Positions 16,976 to 25,300 of a stretch of 64,000 nucleotides of DNA are shown here, piece after piece. A program made the position numbers and the translations under genes. Source of the DNA: Candidatus Hydrogenedentota bacterium (lineage in GTDB: Bacteria; Hydrogenedentota; Hydrogenedentia; Hydrogenedentales; CAITNO01); the NCBI GenBank assembly GCA_903893795.1, contig CAITNO010000106.1:287572-351571 (forward strand). Direction: 5' to 3'. Position 1 is the first letter of the stretch, and each line of letters starts with the position of its first letter. The notes under the pieces were generated by a model. That model saw only the letters and a program-made list of their open reading frames with translations. It searched no databases and was not told the DNA's origin.

Positions 16976-18322
16976 TCATTCGGTGCAATTCCCGTGGTAG
17001 TACCCGCTGTCGTTGAGGACCCTCCGCAGGACGTCAAACAGCATCCACACGCCGAAGGACAGCGTAATCAGGCCGAGAATGAGGAACACTTCGTTGTTGG
17101 AAAAGTACACGATGTCGGCATTGACCAGTAAACTCAAGACAATGCACGCCGGAAACAGAAGCCCGAACAGGACAAGAAGGTAGAGCCACAACTTGTCTTC
17201 CGTCTCTCCCTTGCATATGGACAGCGCCTTCACGATAAAGACAAGTCCGGCCAGGAGCGGCATAAAGGCGCCAAAGGTCGTCAGCGTTTCCGCGGAGGGG
17301 CTTCCCAGGAATGCATGCTCGACCCACCAAACCCCCAGCGGCAATGAGAGCGTCAGGGTTGCCACAGTTCCGGACAGCAGCAAGGTGCCAAAGACGACCT
17401 GTCTCTTGCGCCCCGATAGCAAGGCCAAAGTTTTGATAATTGAAGGCCAGTCCGAAGACCAACTCGAGCGAGCATTGGTTGTCATGAACACGATCGCGAA
17501 GAGCAGTGGGGCGTCATCGGCTTTGGTTCCGGGGGGGAAGAGGGGTAGGCAGGAGCAGATTACCGCCACAATGAGGGGAGCTGCCGCGCTGTCCAAGTCC
17601 AGTATAGAAATCCACCAACTGAAAGCGCGCCGTTTTTCACCAAATCGTGGTGTCTCTGCCTTTCCGTCTTCCGCATCCACATGCCTGGGGACAACTTTCG
17701 CCATAAGGTTCAGCCGCAACGAAAACGACAGGCACACGAGGACGGCGCAAAGAAGCGCCAGAAACACAAAATCCCCGTCGCCACGGTGAAATGATGCAGC
17801 CCACCCCGGACACCTGTAAGCAATGTAGTCCACCGCAACCGGATGGGCCACCAGGACAAGCACGGCCAAGAGCATGCCTGCCGACCTGCGTGTGGAAGAA
17901 GTCCAGGCCACGGGCATTGAATTGAGCAGGCTGCCGATCGACACCAGCAAACCCACCCAGACCACCAGGAGCAGGGTGCGTTGCACTTCGGGAGGAGTTT
18001 CCCCGTACAAGGCAAGCACCGCATGGCACAGGGCGGATCCCGCAACAGTCAGCGCAAGGGGCATGCCCACAAACAGGGTCCATAGTTCCAGTGCCCGGGA
18101 TTCCCGCGGAACCGGAAGCATCCTGAACACCCTGATATGCGCCGGATTAATCTCCTCCGGCAACATGAGCAGCCATATTGCCCCCAGAACCAGCGCGGCA
18201 AGCATTGCAGGTGTAAAATGTTGCCCGGGGGAGGACAGAGAGCATGCGACTGCGCAGAACGGGGTGAATATCGCCGCAGGCGCCCACATTCTTTTTATGG
18301 TCTCTGTCACCACGCCCTTCAC
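16976..18322 (-). CDS. ABC-2 permease-like membrane protein (first of the operon)
   Basis: A 448-residue polytopic membrane protein. FRMLPVPRESRALELWTLFVG in the first half is the ABC-2 LPxxR motif, with a weaker counterpart (LLSGRKRQVVFG) in the second. The tail DVLRRVLNDSGYYHGNCTE is a variant of the shared permease tail. Its GTG start overlaps the ATPase stop codon in a GTGA tetranucleotide (18319-18322), which implies translational coupling, so this is the most direct partner of the ATPase. Together they should form an ATP-driven exporter or a bacitracin/acetoin-type system as in ytr operons; the substrate is unknown. Its stop codon is followed in frame by the remnant ATPase end. Confidence 0.75.
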   Translation of the reverse strand: MKGVVTETIKRMWAPAAIFTPFCAVACSLSSPGQHFTPAMLAALVLGAIWLLMLPEEINPAHIRVFRMLPVPRESRALELWTLFVGMPLALTVAGSALCHAVLALYGETPPEVQRTLLLVVWVGLLVSIGSLLNSMPVAWTSSTRRSAGMLLAVLVLVAHPVAVDYIAYRCPGWAASFHRGDGDFVFLALLCAVLVCLSFSLRLNLMAKVVPRHVDAEDGKAETPRFGEKRRAFSWWISILDLDSAAAPLIVAVICSCLPLFPPGTKADDAPLLFAIVFMTTNARSSWSSDWPSIIKTLALLSGRKRQVVFGTLLLSGTVATLTLSLPLGVWWVEHAFLGSPSAETLTTFGAFMPLLAGLVFIVKALSICKGETEDKLWLYLLVLFGLLFPACIVLSLLVNADIVYFSNNEVFLILGLITLSFGVWMLFDVLRRVLNDSGYYHGNCTE

Positions 18323-19200
18323 ACGTTCGTCTCCTTCACCAGTCCGACGAACAGTTCCTCCAACGTGACCGGTGCGTCGGATATTTCGGTAAACCCATCC
18401 GCCTTCAACCGTTCGATTCCGTCCCTCCCCTGGTCTACCAGAATGCGCCAGCGCTGCCCATCTGCCCGCTGCGGGTAGAGCCCGTCGGCCTTGCGCGGCT
18501 TGACGCCGTCAGGGCCGTTGCAGTGGACCATGCGGAATCGCTCGATGAGCCCGGCCGTGCTGCCTTCGAGCAGCATCTTGCCTTGGTCGATGATGCCGAG
18601 ATGGTCTGTGAAGCGCTCGATGTCGTCGAGGTTGTGCGAGGAGATGAGCACGGTGCGGCGCTCATCCTGCACGGCGTCGAGCAGTTCGGTGAAGACTTCG
18701 CTCTTGGACACGGCGTCGAGGCCCGTGAGCGGCTCGTCGAGCAGGAGCAGCGCCGGCCGGTGCGACAGTGCCGCGACGAGGCTGAGCTTGGTGCGCGCGC
18801 CGAAGGACAGTGTGGCAATCTTCTCGCCCCAGCCCAGGTGCAACCGGTGGAGCAGGTCGGTGCAGTAGGCGTCGTCCCAGTCCGCATAAAAGCCGCGGAT
18901 GAAGTTGAGCAGGTTGCCCACGGTCTTCCACGCCTTGAAATCCAGGTCGGGGCTGACATAGCCGACCTGTTTCTTGATGGCCACCTCTTCGGTGCGGTTG
19001 TCGAGGCCGAAGACCTCGATGGACCCGGCGTCATGGCTGCCCATGCCCATGATGAGGTCGATGGTCGTGGTCTTGCCTGCGCCGTTGGCGCCGATGAGGC
19101 CGTAGATGGCGCCGGTCGGCACCTTCATGTCGAGCGGACCGAGATCGAATTGGGCAAAGTGTTTTTGCAGTCCCCGAATGGTGAGTGTGTTGTCGGCCAT
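18319..19200 (-). CDS. ABC transporter ATP-binding protein (YtrB-like)
   Basis: A 293-residue single-domain ABC ATPase. Walker A is GANGAGKTT (37-45), Walker B LLLLDEP, the D-loop LTGLD, and the H-loop histidine lies in SSHNL. The signature is LSFGARTK instead of LSGGQ, a deviation common in the YtrB/CcmA-like group that works with ABC-2 permeases. The C-terminal extension after about 215 includes a basic segment and the end TLEELFVGLVKETNV, whose twin survives as a remnant at 16913. It begins 3 bases after the GntR gene stop and overlaps the first permease by 4 bases, so regulator, ATPase and permease are tightly coupled. Confidence 0.88.
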   Translation of the reverse strand: MADNTLTIRGLQKHFAQFDLGPLDMKVPTGAIYGLIGANGAGKTTTIDLIMGMGSHDAGSIEVFGLDNRTEEVAIKKQVGYVSPDLDFKAWKTVGNLLNFIRGFYADWDDAYCTDLLHRLHLGWGEKIATLSFGARTKLSLVAALSHRPALLLLDEPLTGLDAVSKSEVFTELLDAVQDERRTVLISSHNLDDIERFTDHLGIIDQGKMLLEGSTAGLIERFRMVHCNGPDGVKPRKADGLYPQRADGQRWRILVDQGRDGIERLKADGFTEISDAPVTLEELFVGLVKETNV

Positions 19201-19203
19201 GGC

Positions 19204-19617
19204 TTAATCTTCCTCCTGGTGTTGTTCGAGCATTTCCCGGACCATCTTGATGATTTCGGCGTTGGTGGCGCCCGATTCCGTGCTTTCCCGCAACGCCTGC
19301 CGCAGCAGCAGGCGTGCCTGGTCGCGTTTGGCCTGTCGGCTCAGTTCGGCGCCCTTTTCAGAGACGAAAGTGCCGAGCCCCTGTTTGCAATGGATAATCC
19401 CTTCCCGCTCCAGATCCTCATAGGCGCGCTTGACGGTGATCAGGCTCACCATCAAATCCTCGGCCAGCGCGCGAAAAGACGGCAGCGCCGTTCCGGGCCG
19501 CAGACGCCCCTCGCCGACCTCCCGTTTGATGCCGTCGATAATCTGCTGATACAGCGGCCCCGGCGCGGCGCTGGAAATCGGCGGAATGACAAATCGCTGT
19601 GGGTCGGGAGATAGCAT
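19204..19617 (-). CDS. GntR-family (YtrA-type) transcriptional regulator
   Basis: A short GntR regulator of 137 residues from the chosen start. The winged helix covers about 20-80: PLYQQIIDGIKREVGEGRL, PSFRALAEDLMVSLITVKRAYEDLE, and GIIHCKQGLGTFV as the wing. The C-terminal part is only about 50 residues and helical, as in the YtrA subfamily, which represses neighbouring ABC exporter genes. An ATG six codons earlier (19635) lies on the -10 box of the predicted promoter, so I prefer MLSPDPQRF at 19617. This leaves almost no leader and a nearly leaderless mRNA. It is the first gene of the operon that continues with the ATPase and permeases, which it probably represses together with itself. Confidence 0.85.
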   Translation of the reverse strand: MLSPDPQRFVIPPISSAAPGPLYQQIIDGIKREVGEGRLRPGTALPSFRALAEDLMVSLITVKRAYEDLEREGIIHCKQGLGTFVSEKGAELSRQAKRDQARLLLRQALRESTESGATNAEIIKMVREMLEQHQEED

Positions 19618-19624
19618 ATAGTGT

Positions 19625-19632
19625 GTATATAC
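19625..19632. promoter_or_regulatory. Candidate GntR operator palindrome GTATATAC
   Basis: A perfect 8-bp palindrome overlapping the -10 box of the gntR operon promoter, flanked by GTGTG direct repeats on one strand. YtrA-type repressors often bind AT-rich palindromes with this kind of core. The binding role is inferred from position only. Confidence 0.4.
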
Positions 19633-19654
19633 CATATTTACAGTGTGCCGTCAA
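19626..19654 (-). promoter_or_regulatory. Promoter of the gntR-ABC operon
   Basis: Minus strand: -35 TTGACG (19649-19654), 17-base spacer, -10 TATATA (19626-19631). The predicted start is at about 19618-19620, at or just before the ATG at 19617. Confidence 0.7.
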
Positions 19655-20205
19655 GAGCGTCAGGAATCTTCCAAGATTGCGGCAAGCATCCGTACAATCC
19701 CGGTATGGGACGGGTATGAATCCACATTGGTCCGACCGACAATCATGGCTATAAACGGATGTGTGATGCGGTAATCCGCGCTAGACTCTTTTTCAAGAAT
19801 TCTGGTAATTGGGTGCGTGCAAAAGACGACAGGCAGGGTGAGTGCAGTGTTTCCTCTATCTGTTTCCACGAATGTTCAACGGCGGGTTTTCTGTCCGGTT
19901 GGCAGCTTCTCTGGATTCTATCGGCATTCGTGCGCGCTGTTTCGGCAGCATCGGAAACCGTTCAATACCTCTCTGAGGCGCCACTCTTTCCACCCCCACC
20001 TGGACCTTCAGCCATTCAGACCATTCGTTTTCCAGAGGGCGGGAAAAAAGCCCCTGTTTATTTTCTATACAAAAGTGCTGTTTATAAACGCAACACTCTA
20101 TACATTTTTCGATGAAAACCCGGGCCTGATTCCCGCGACCCTATAATCTATGGAAGTCTTTCTGCGGCAGGCATTTGCAGATAGATCGGGCATCAGAATA
20201 CGACT
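19655..20205. other. Gene-free intergenic region before the secreted-protein operon
   Basis: About 550 bases with lower GC than the neighbouring genes. No convincing gene was found. Visible elements are a 10-bp palindrome GTTTATAAAC at 20080-20089 and a TATAAT at 20142-20147 that lacks a good -35. Confidence 0.5.
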
Positions 20206-20222
20206 TTGGCATGAATCTCGCT
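20206..20222 (+). promoter_or_regulatory. Possible sigma-54 (-24/-12) promoter
   Basis: TTGGCATGAATCTCGCT keeps the GG and GC dinucleotides of a sigma-54 site at the required spacing (TGGC-N7-xxGC) with two mismatches to the consensus. It lies 51 bases before the ATG at 20273, which would give a leader of about 40 bases. No activator gene is nearby, so this is tentative. Confidence 0.3.
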
Positions 20223-20272
20223 TATAGGACAAATTCAGTGAAATCCGAGTCCAATCCAAGAAGGGCGGAAAA

Positions 20273-22129
20273 ATGGTAGAGCGGAAAAGGGCAACCTTGG
20301 CGTTTGGAACTATGATGCTCGGCATGTTGGTGTCCGCATGGACGGCCCAGGGGGCCCCGACCGTGGTGCAGACCATTTCACTGCATCCGGGCTGGAATGC
20401 GGTCTTCCTCGAGGTGCAGCCCGACCCATCGGAGAGCGGCCAGGTCTTTGGCGGGCTTGCCGTCGAGCGCGTTCTGATGTGGAACGGCCAGAATGAACGG
20501 GTGCTGGCCATCGCGGCCCCGGACGATATTCCCTCCAGGGCAAACGAGTGGCTGTCCTATTACCCGCCGGGCCAGGTGCTCAACAGCCTCAGCACCCTGC
20601 ATGCCGTGCTGGCCGGCCATGCCTATCTCATCAAGCTCAAGGGGAACGCAAACGTCGACTGGACCGTCAGCGGAACCTGTCCGTACCGTGCAAAGCAGTG
20701 GGTGGATGAATCCTTTAACCTGGCGGGATTCTTTGTGGACCCGAGCAGCGGCCCCACGTTCCAGACCCTGTTTGAGCCCTCCGCCGCGCATGCGGGGCAG
20801 CCCATTTACCGCCTCGACGCCTCGGGCGCCTGGGTGAAGGTGGCCGACCCGGCCACCGAACGGCTCCGCAAAGGGGAGGCCTTCTGGGTCTACACCAAGG
20901 GCGTTTCGGACTATCAGGGCCCCCTGCGGGTCACCCTGGAGCAGGGCAACGGGCTGGACTACGGCAGGAGCCTGTCCGAAACCGTCCTGCGCCTCAAGAA
21001 CGAGACCTCCAGCGCCCAGACCTACACGCTGACGCCCAAGGCGCTCGACGGCGCCCCTGCCGTGCCCCTGTCGTGGTTTGATTTTGCGAGCCAGACCTGG
21101 AAGCCCCTGGACGCGCCCCTCTCCCTGCCCGCACAGGCGCAGGAACAGCTCAGCGTGCGCCTGGCCGTGCGGCGCGTGGACATCTCCGGCGCCGCCGCCG
21201 GCGCCAAGGCCGTCCCGGACACCCCAACCGTCAGCCAGAGCCTGCTCGCCGTGAACGACGGCGGCGGCATTGTCTACCCCCTGTCGGTCAAGGCCGACCC
21301 GGGCACCAGAACGGGCCTGTGGGTCGGCACGGTCACGCTCAACCAGGTGAGCGAGCATGTAAGCTCCAAACCGCTGACCCAGCCGACCAACGCGGCCGCG
21401 CCCTTTCAGTTCCGCATCATTCTCCACGTCGACTCCTCGGGCAACGTGAAACTGCTGGACCACGTGACCGAACTGATCACGCCCCAGACCCCGGCAACGG
21501 TGCCATGGCCGCCCACCACCCCCACCACGCCGACGGCCCCGGAGACACCCCCGACGCCCCTGCTGCTCACGCGCGACCTGACCAGCGACGAGATGAGCCA
21601 GAACATCGTGCGGAGAATCACGGCGCCGGTCTTTGCCCTGCCCGTGCCCTCGTCGCTGGCGGCCAACGACACCACGGGGACCGACACAAGCTTTGGCACC
21701 AGCCTGCAGCGCAGCCCAATCGCCGTCACCCAGGCCGCCAGCGCGCCCTTTTCCACGGTCAATGTCCCCTTCACGGCGCGCATATTCCTCTACCGCGATG
21801 ACCCGCTCAACCCCTTCCTGCACCGGTACCACCCCGACCACGACGACCTGGAGGGCGTGAACCGGAACACCATCACGCTGTCCTCCAACTTTGAATCCTA
21901 CACCGTGCAGCGGGACCTTTCGCTCACTTTCCTGGCCACCGACCCGGATGGGCAAAACCCGCCGGGATGGAACGACTCCGTCCTTGGCGGCACCTACCAG
22001 GAAACGATTCAGGGACTGATGGCCGCCACCCGGACGATTCAGGGGGTGGACACGCCGCAGCAAAACAGCATCACCGTCAAGGGGACCTTCCGCCTGAACC
22101 ATTTGTCCGATGTGGGGAGCCTGAACTGA
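20273..22129 (+). CDS. Secreted protein with GWN domains, first gene of the Tc-like cluster
   Basis: A 618-residue exported protein (signal peptide MVERKRATLAFGTMMLGMLVSAWTAQG). Residues about 35-210 hold a domain that begins ISLHPGWNAVFLEVQP and ends LRKGEAFWVYTKG. A similar unit is inserted in the RHS gene two genes downstream (LHAGWNLVSLAV ... LRAGTVLWIKAS). The middle part looks like beta-sandwich domains of a kind often seen in large surface proteins, followed by a Pro/Thr linker (PWPPTTPTTPTAPETPPTP). The C-terminal 180 residues (RIFLYRDDPLNPFLHRYHPDHDD) are not recognised. AAGGGCGG precedes the ATG. It lies 211 bases before the giant gene on the same strand. The function is unknown; a chaperone, adaptor or shell component of the cluster is an inference. 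Confidence 0.75.
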   Translation: MVERKRATLAFGTMMLGMLVSAWTAQGAPTVVQTISLHPGWNAVFLEVQPDPSESGQVFGGLAVERVLMWNGQNERVLAIAAPDDIPSRANEWLSYYPPGQVLNSLSTLHAVLAGHAYLIKLKGNANVDWTVSGTCPYRAKQWVDESFNLAGFFVDPSSGPTFQTLFEPSAAHAGQPIYRLDASGAWVKVADPATERLRKGEAFWVYTKGVSDYQGPLRVTLEQGNGLDYGRSLSETVLRLKNETSSAQTYTLTPKALDGAPAVPLSWFDFASQTWKPLDAPLSLPAQAQEQLSVRLAVRRVDISGAAAGAKAVPDTPTVSQSLLAVNDGGGIVYPLSVKADPGTRTGLWVGTVTLNQVSEHVSSKPLTQPTNAAAPFQFRIILHVDSSGNVKLLDHVTELITPQTPATVPWPPTTPTTPTAPETPPTPLLLTRDLTSDEMSQNIVRRITAPVFALPVPSSLAANDTTGTDTSFGTSLQRSPIAVTQAASAPFSTVNVPFTARIFLYRDDPLNPFLHRYHPDHDDLEGVNRNTITLSSNFESYTVQRDLSLTFLATDPDGQNPPGWNDSVLGGTYQETIQGLMAATRTIQGVDTPQQNSITVKGTFRLNHLSDVGSLN

Positions 22130-22174
22130 TGGACGCCTGGAACGGAGGGGCCGAAAGCGGAGGATTTAGAAGTT

Positions 22175-22222
22175 GGAATCCAGAATTCAGAATTCAGAAT
22201 CCAGAATCCTGAAGAAGAGCGG
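22175..22222. repeat. Dispersed repeat with GAATTC/CCAGAA units, copy 2
   Basis: The same units as at 11621-11662 (CCAGAATTCAGAATCCAGAA and GAAGAAGAGCGG), here with one more GAATTCA unit. It lies between the first and second genes of the Tc-like cluster. Confidence 0.65.
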
Positions 22223-22223
22223 G

Positions 22224-22253
22224 AACCGCAAAGAGCGCAAAGAACGCAAAGAA
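22224..22253 (+). repeat. CGCAAAGA triplet repeat, copy 2
   Basis: Three imperfect CGCAAAGA(A/G) units; the inverted copy is at 13358-13387. It directly follows the GAATTC repeat, so the two elements form one mosaic in this gap. Confidence 0.65.
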
Positions 22254-22340
22254 ATGAGCAGTTGGCAGAGGGTAGCACGGATGAACCCGAATGATTGCGA
22301 GTATTCAACGGGCGAAAGCCTGTCGAGGAGAACGATTAAC

Positions 22341-25300
22341 ATGAACAGCGAGCATCAGGACCGCCGCCGGGGCGCAGCACGGGTCGCATGGACACTTCTC
22401 GCCGCGGCACTGCTGGCGGGGCTTTGTTCCTCCTCCATGGCGGAATTGCCCGACCATCCCGGAAAACGGCCGCGCAAGCATGCGCGCCCCGTTACCCTGG
22501 GAAACACGCCCGCCGCCGCGGTCACCGCGCCTTCATCCGCGGCGCCTGCGCCCGCGCCCGGCGCGCCGGCCGATGTGCCGGCCGACTGGCTCGCCACCGT
22601 GCAGAAAAACATTGCCGAATCGGAATATGAAGTCTCGCAACACACCGAAGCTGTCGTGCTGCATAATGCAAAGGGCAGGGATGCCGCGGGCGCGGCCGCA
22701 GGCACCGCCGTCCGCACCATCGAGCCGGGCCCCCAGGTTCCCAACCGCAAACAGGGCTTCCGCACCTATTTCACCGGCGCCGGTCCCGTGGTCGTGCCCA
22801 GAACAGAGGCCGACCCGTCCTGGAACCTGGGACTGGAACTGAAGGGCAGCGGGGCCAGGACCGCCCAGGCCGCCGCGCAAAAGGCAACGGAACCCCTGCC
22901 CGGCGCCCCGGCCGTGGCGGAAACCCAGGGCGACAAGAACCGCTTTCACTACAAACGCGGCACGATTACCGAAAGCTACACCAACACCACGGAAGGACTG
23001 GAACAGACCTTCGTCATCAACGAAGCGCCGGCCGATGCCGCGACGCTGGACGTGGAGGTGAACGTCACGGGGTCGCTGACGCCCCGGTTGGTCTCCGATG
23101 GGAAAACGGTCGAGTTTATCAGTGCCGACGGCGTGGGCGCGGCGCAGTACGGCAACGTGCGGGCCTATGATGCTTTCAAGAAAGACTTGCCCTGTTCCAT
23201 GACGGTCGACAACGGCGTTATCCGGCTGTCCGTGAATGTTGCCGGTGCCCAGTTTCCCGTAACGATAGACCCGCTCGTTTCGACCACGATATGGACCTTC
23301 GATCCGCACGCGACCAGCAATGTCTATATAAACGGGGCCATGAATATTGGCGATGTGAACGGGGACGGCTATGACGATATTGCCGTGGGTGCCTCAATGT
23401 TCGGGACCAACGGCCGTGTCTTTGTCTTCTACGGTTCCGCCTCCGGACTTGGCACGGCACCCAGTTGGACAGCAGACGGGGACAATAGCGGAGACTATTA
23501 TGGGTACACAGTCGCCGGTGCCGGCGATGTCGACGGTGATGGCTATGATGACCTTATGGTGACCAGTGACCCTTCGCACGCGCATGCCTATCCGGCAGGT
23601 ATGGGCAGCCAAAAAGTGTATTTGATTTATGGCGGGAAGGAAGGCCTGCTTCCCAAGGGGAGTGCAGAGAACTGGTCCTGCGCCCTTCCAGATGTTGCCA
23701 TGGTCTCTCATCTTGGCGACCTTGACAATGATGGTTATGACGATATTGTTGTCGGCATTCCCTATCGCGGTTCAGGCGAGGTGTATGTGTGGTACGGCAA
23801 ACCCACGCGAAACTTGACCAGCACACTGGAATCGGCCGATTGGTCCGTTAAGACTGCGGCGGACGTTAATTTCGGTCGGCTTATCACTGCTGTTGACCTT
23901 GACGGTGATGGATTCAGAGATCTTATAGTAACTGACAACAGCCAGATTCTTGTTTACAAGGTTAGCGGTTCGCAGCGTTTGGGAATTTCCGGGCGGAGTG
24001 CTGACTGGGTGATCTCGGGGGTTTCGACCACTTTCTCCGGTCATGGAATAACTTCCGCAGGGGACCTAAACGGGGATGGATATCAGGACCTTGTCGCCGG
24101 GAGTGTAACAGAGAACCATGTGGCCGTAATCTTGGGTTCTGCCAACGGTCCCGTTAAGTATGGCACCTTTATTACGGACCCGCAGAGCCCGGGAGCGCCA
24201 GCAGAGAGTCAGTTTGGCTACGCGGCCGGCGGCATGGACATAAACGGTGACGGGCTGAGCGATATCGCTGTGAGCAGTCCATATCGCGGCGCCGGCTATA
24301 AGAACAATATCTACGTATACTATGGCAGGAGACAGATTAATCCCGGGGATCCCCCGGTCGACTTGACACCATCGTGGACATACAATTCTGCAAGCAATGA
24401 TACCCGCCTTTGTGCAGATTCCTTGGCGGATGTAAACGGAGACGGCTTCGCCGACATCATCGCCAGCGAATTTTACGGTGGTCCTAACCGTTACGGTCGG
24501 GCTACGGTCTTTTACGGCGGTCCTGCGGGGCCGAATTCGCGCGCGGACTGGACTGTTAGTGGGGGGCAAAGCGGGGCACTATTGGGTTGCAGTGCCGCTT
24601 CGGCCGGGGACGTTAATGGGGATGGATTTGCCGATATCATTATTGGCGCAAAGTACTACGATGGGCCTGCCGGAACGGACGCAGGGCGCGCGTACGTCTA
24701 TTATGGTTCCGCCACTGGGCCAGACACATCAAAGCCATGGGTGCTCGACGGAACAACTTCTTACAGCTATCTCGGAACGTCCCTTGCGTCTGCCGGCGAC
24801 GTAGACGGCGACGGTTATGCCGATGTGATTATTGGCGCGCCGGGCTGTAACGGCAACTTAGGCAAGGTGTGGTTGTTTTACGGGGGGAGTGGTGGACTTG
24901 GTGATCCGGCCAATGGCGCCACGAGGAAATGGTATGTGGAAAACACCACGAATGCCGGCGGGCAGTTAGGCATCTCAGTCACATGCGCGGGAAATGTCGG
25001 TGGCGACGCCGCAAGTGACATTGTTATTGGCGGACAAGGATATGATGGTGCATATGGACGAATATTAGTATACTATGGAGCAGTCGGAGGCGGACTAGGT
25101 GCATCTAACCGCAGTCCGGATTGGTGGGCCCAGGGTGGGTGGGCCGGGGGGTTGGGTGGCACAGTTGCGGGCGGCGGCGACCTGGGCGGCGTGGGTGCCG
25201 GTTCCATCGTGATGGGCGAGCGCGGTGGAACCAACACAAGAGGCACCATATATGTAATCTATGGTGATGCGGTCAATGGACTTAGCAAATCCCCCCATCC

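Noticed and set aside
22173..22340. N-terminal extension of the giant protein
   Set aside because: The extra 56 codons read through two repeat elements (ESRIQNSESRI, RKERKERKE), and a proper ribosome site and signal peptide start at 22341.
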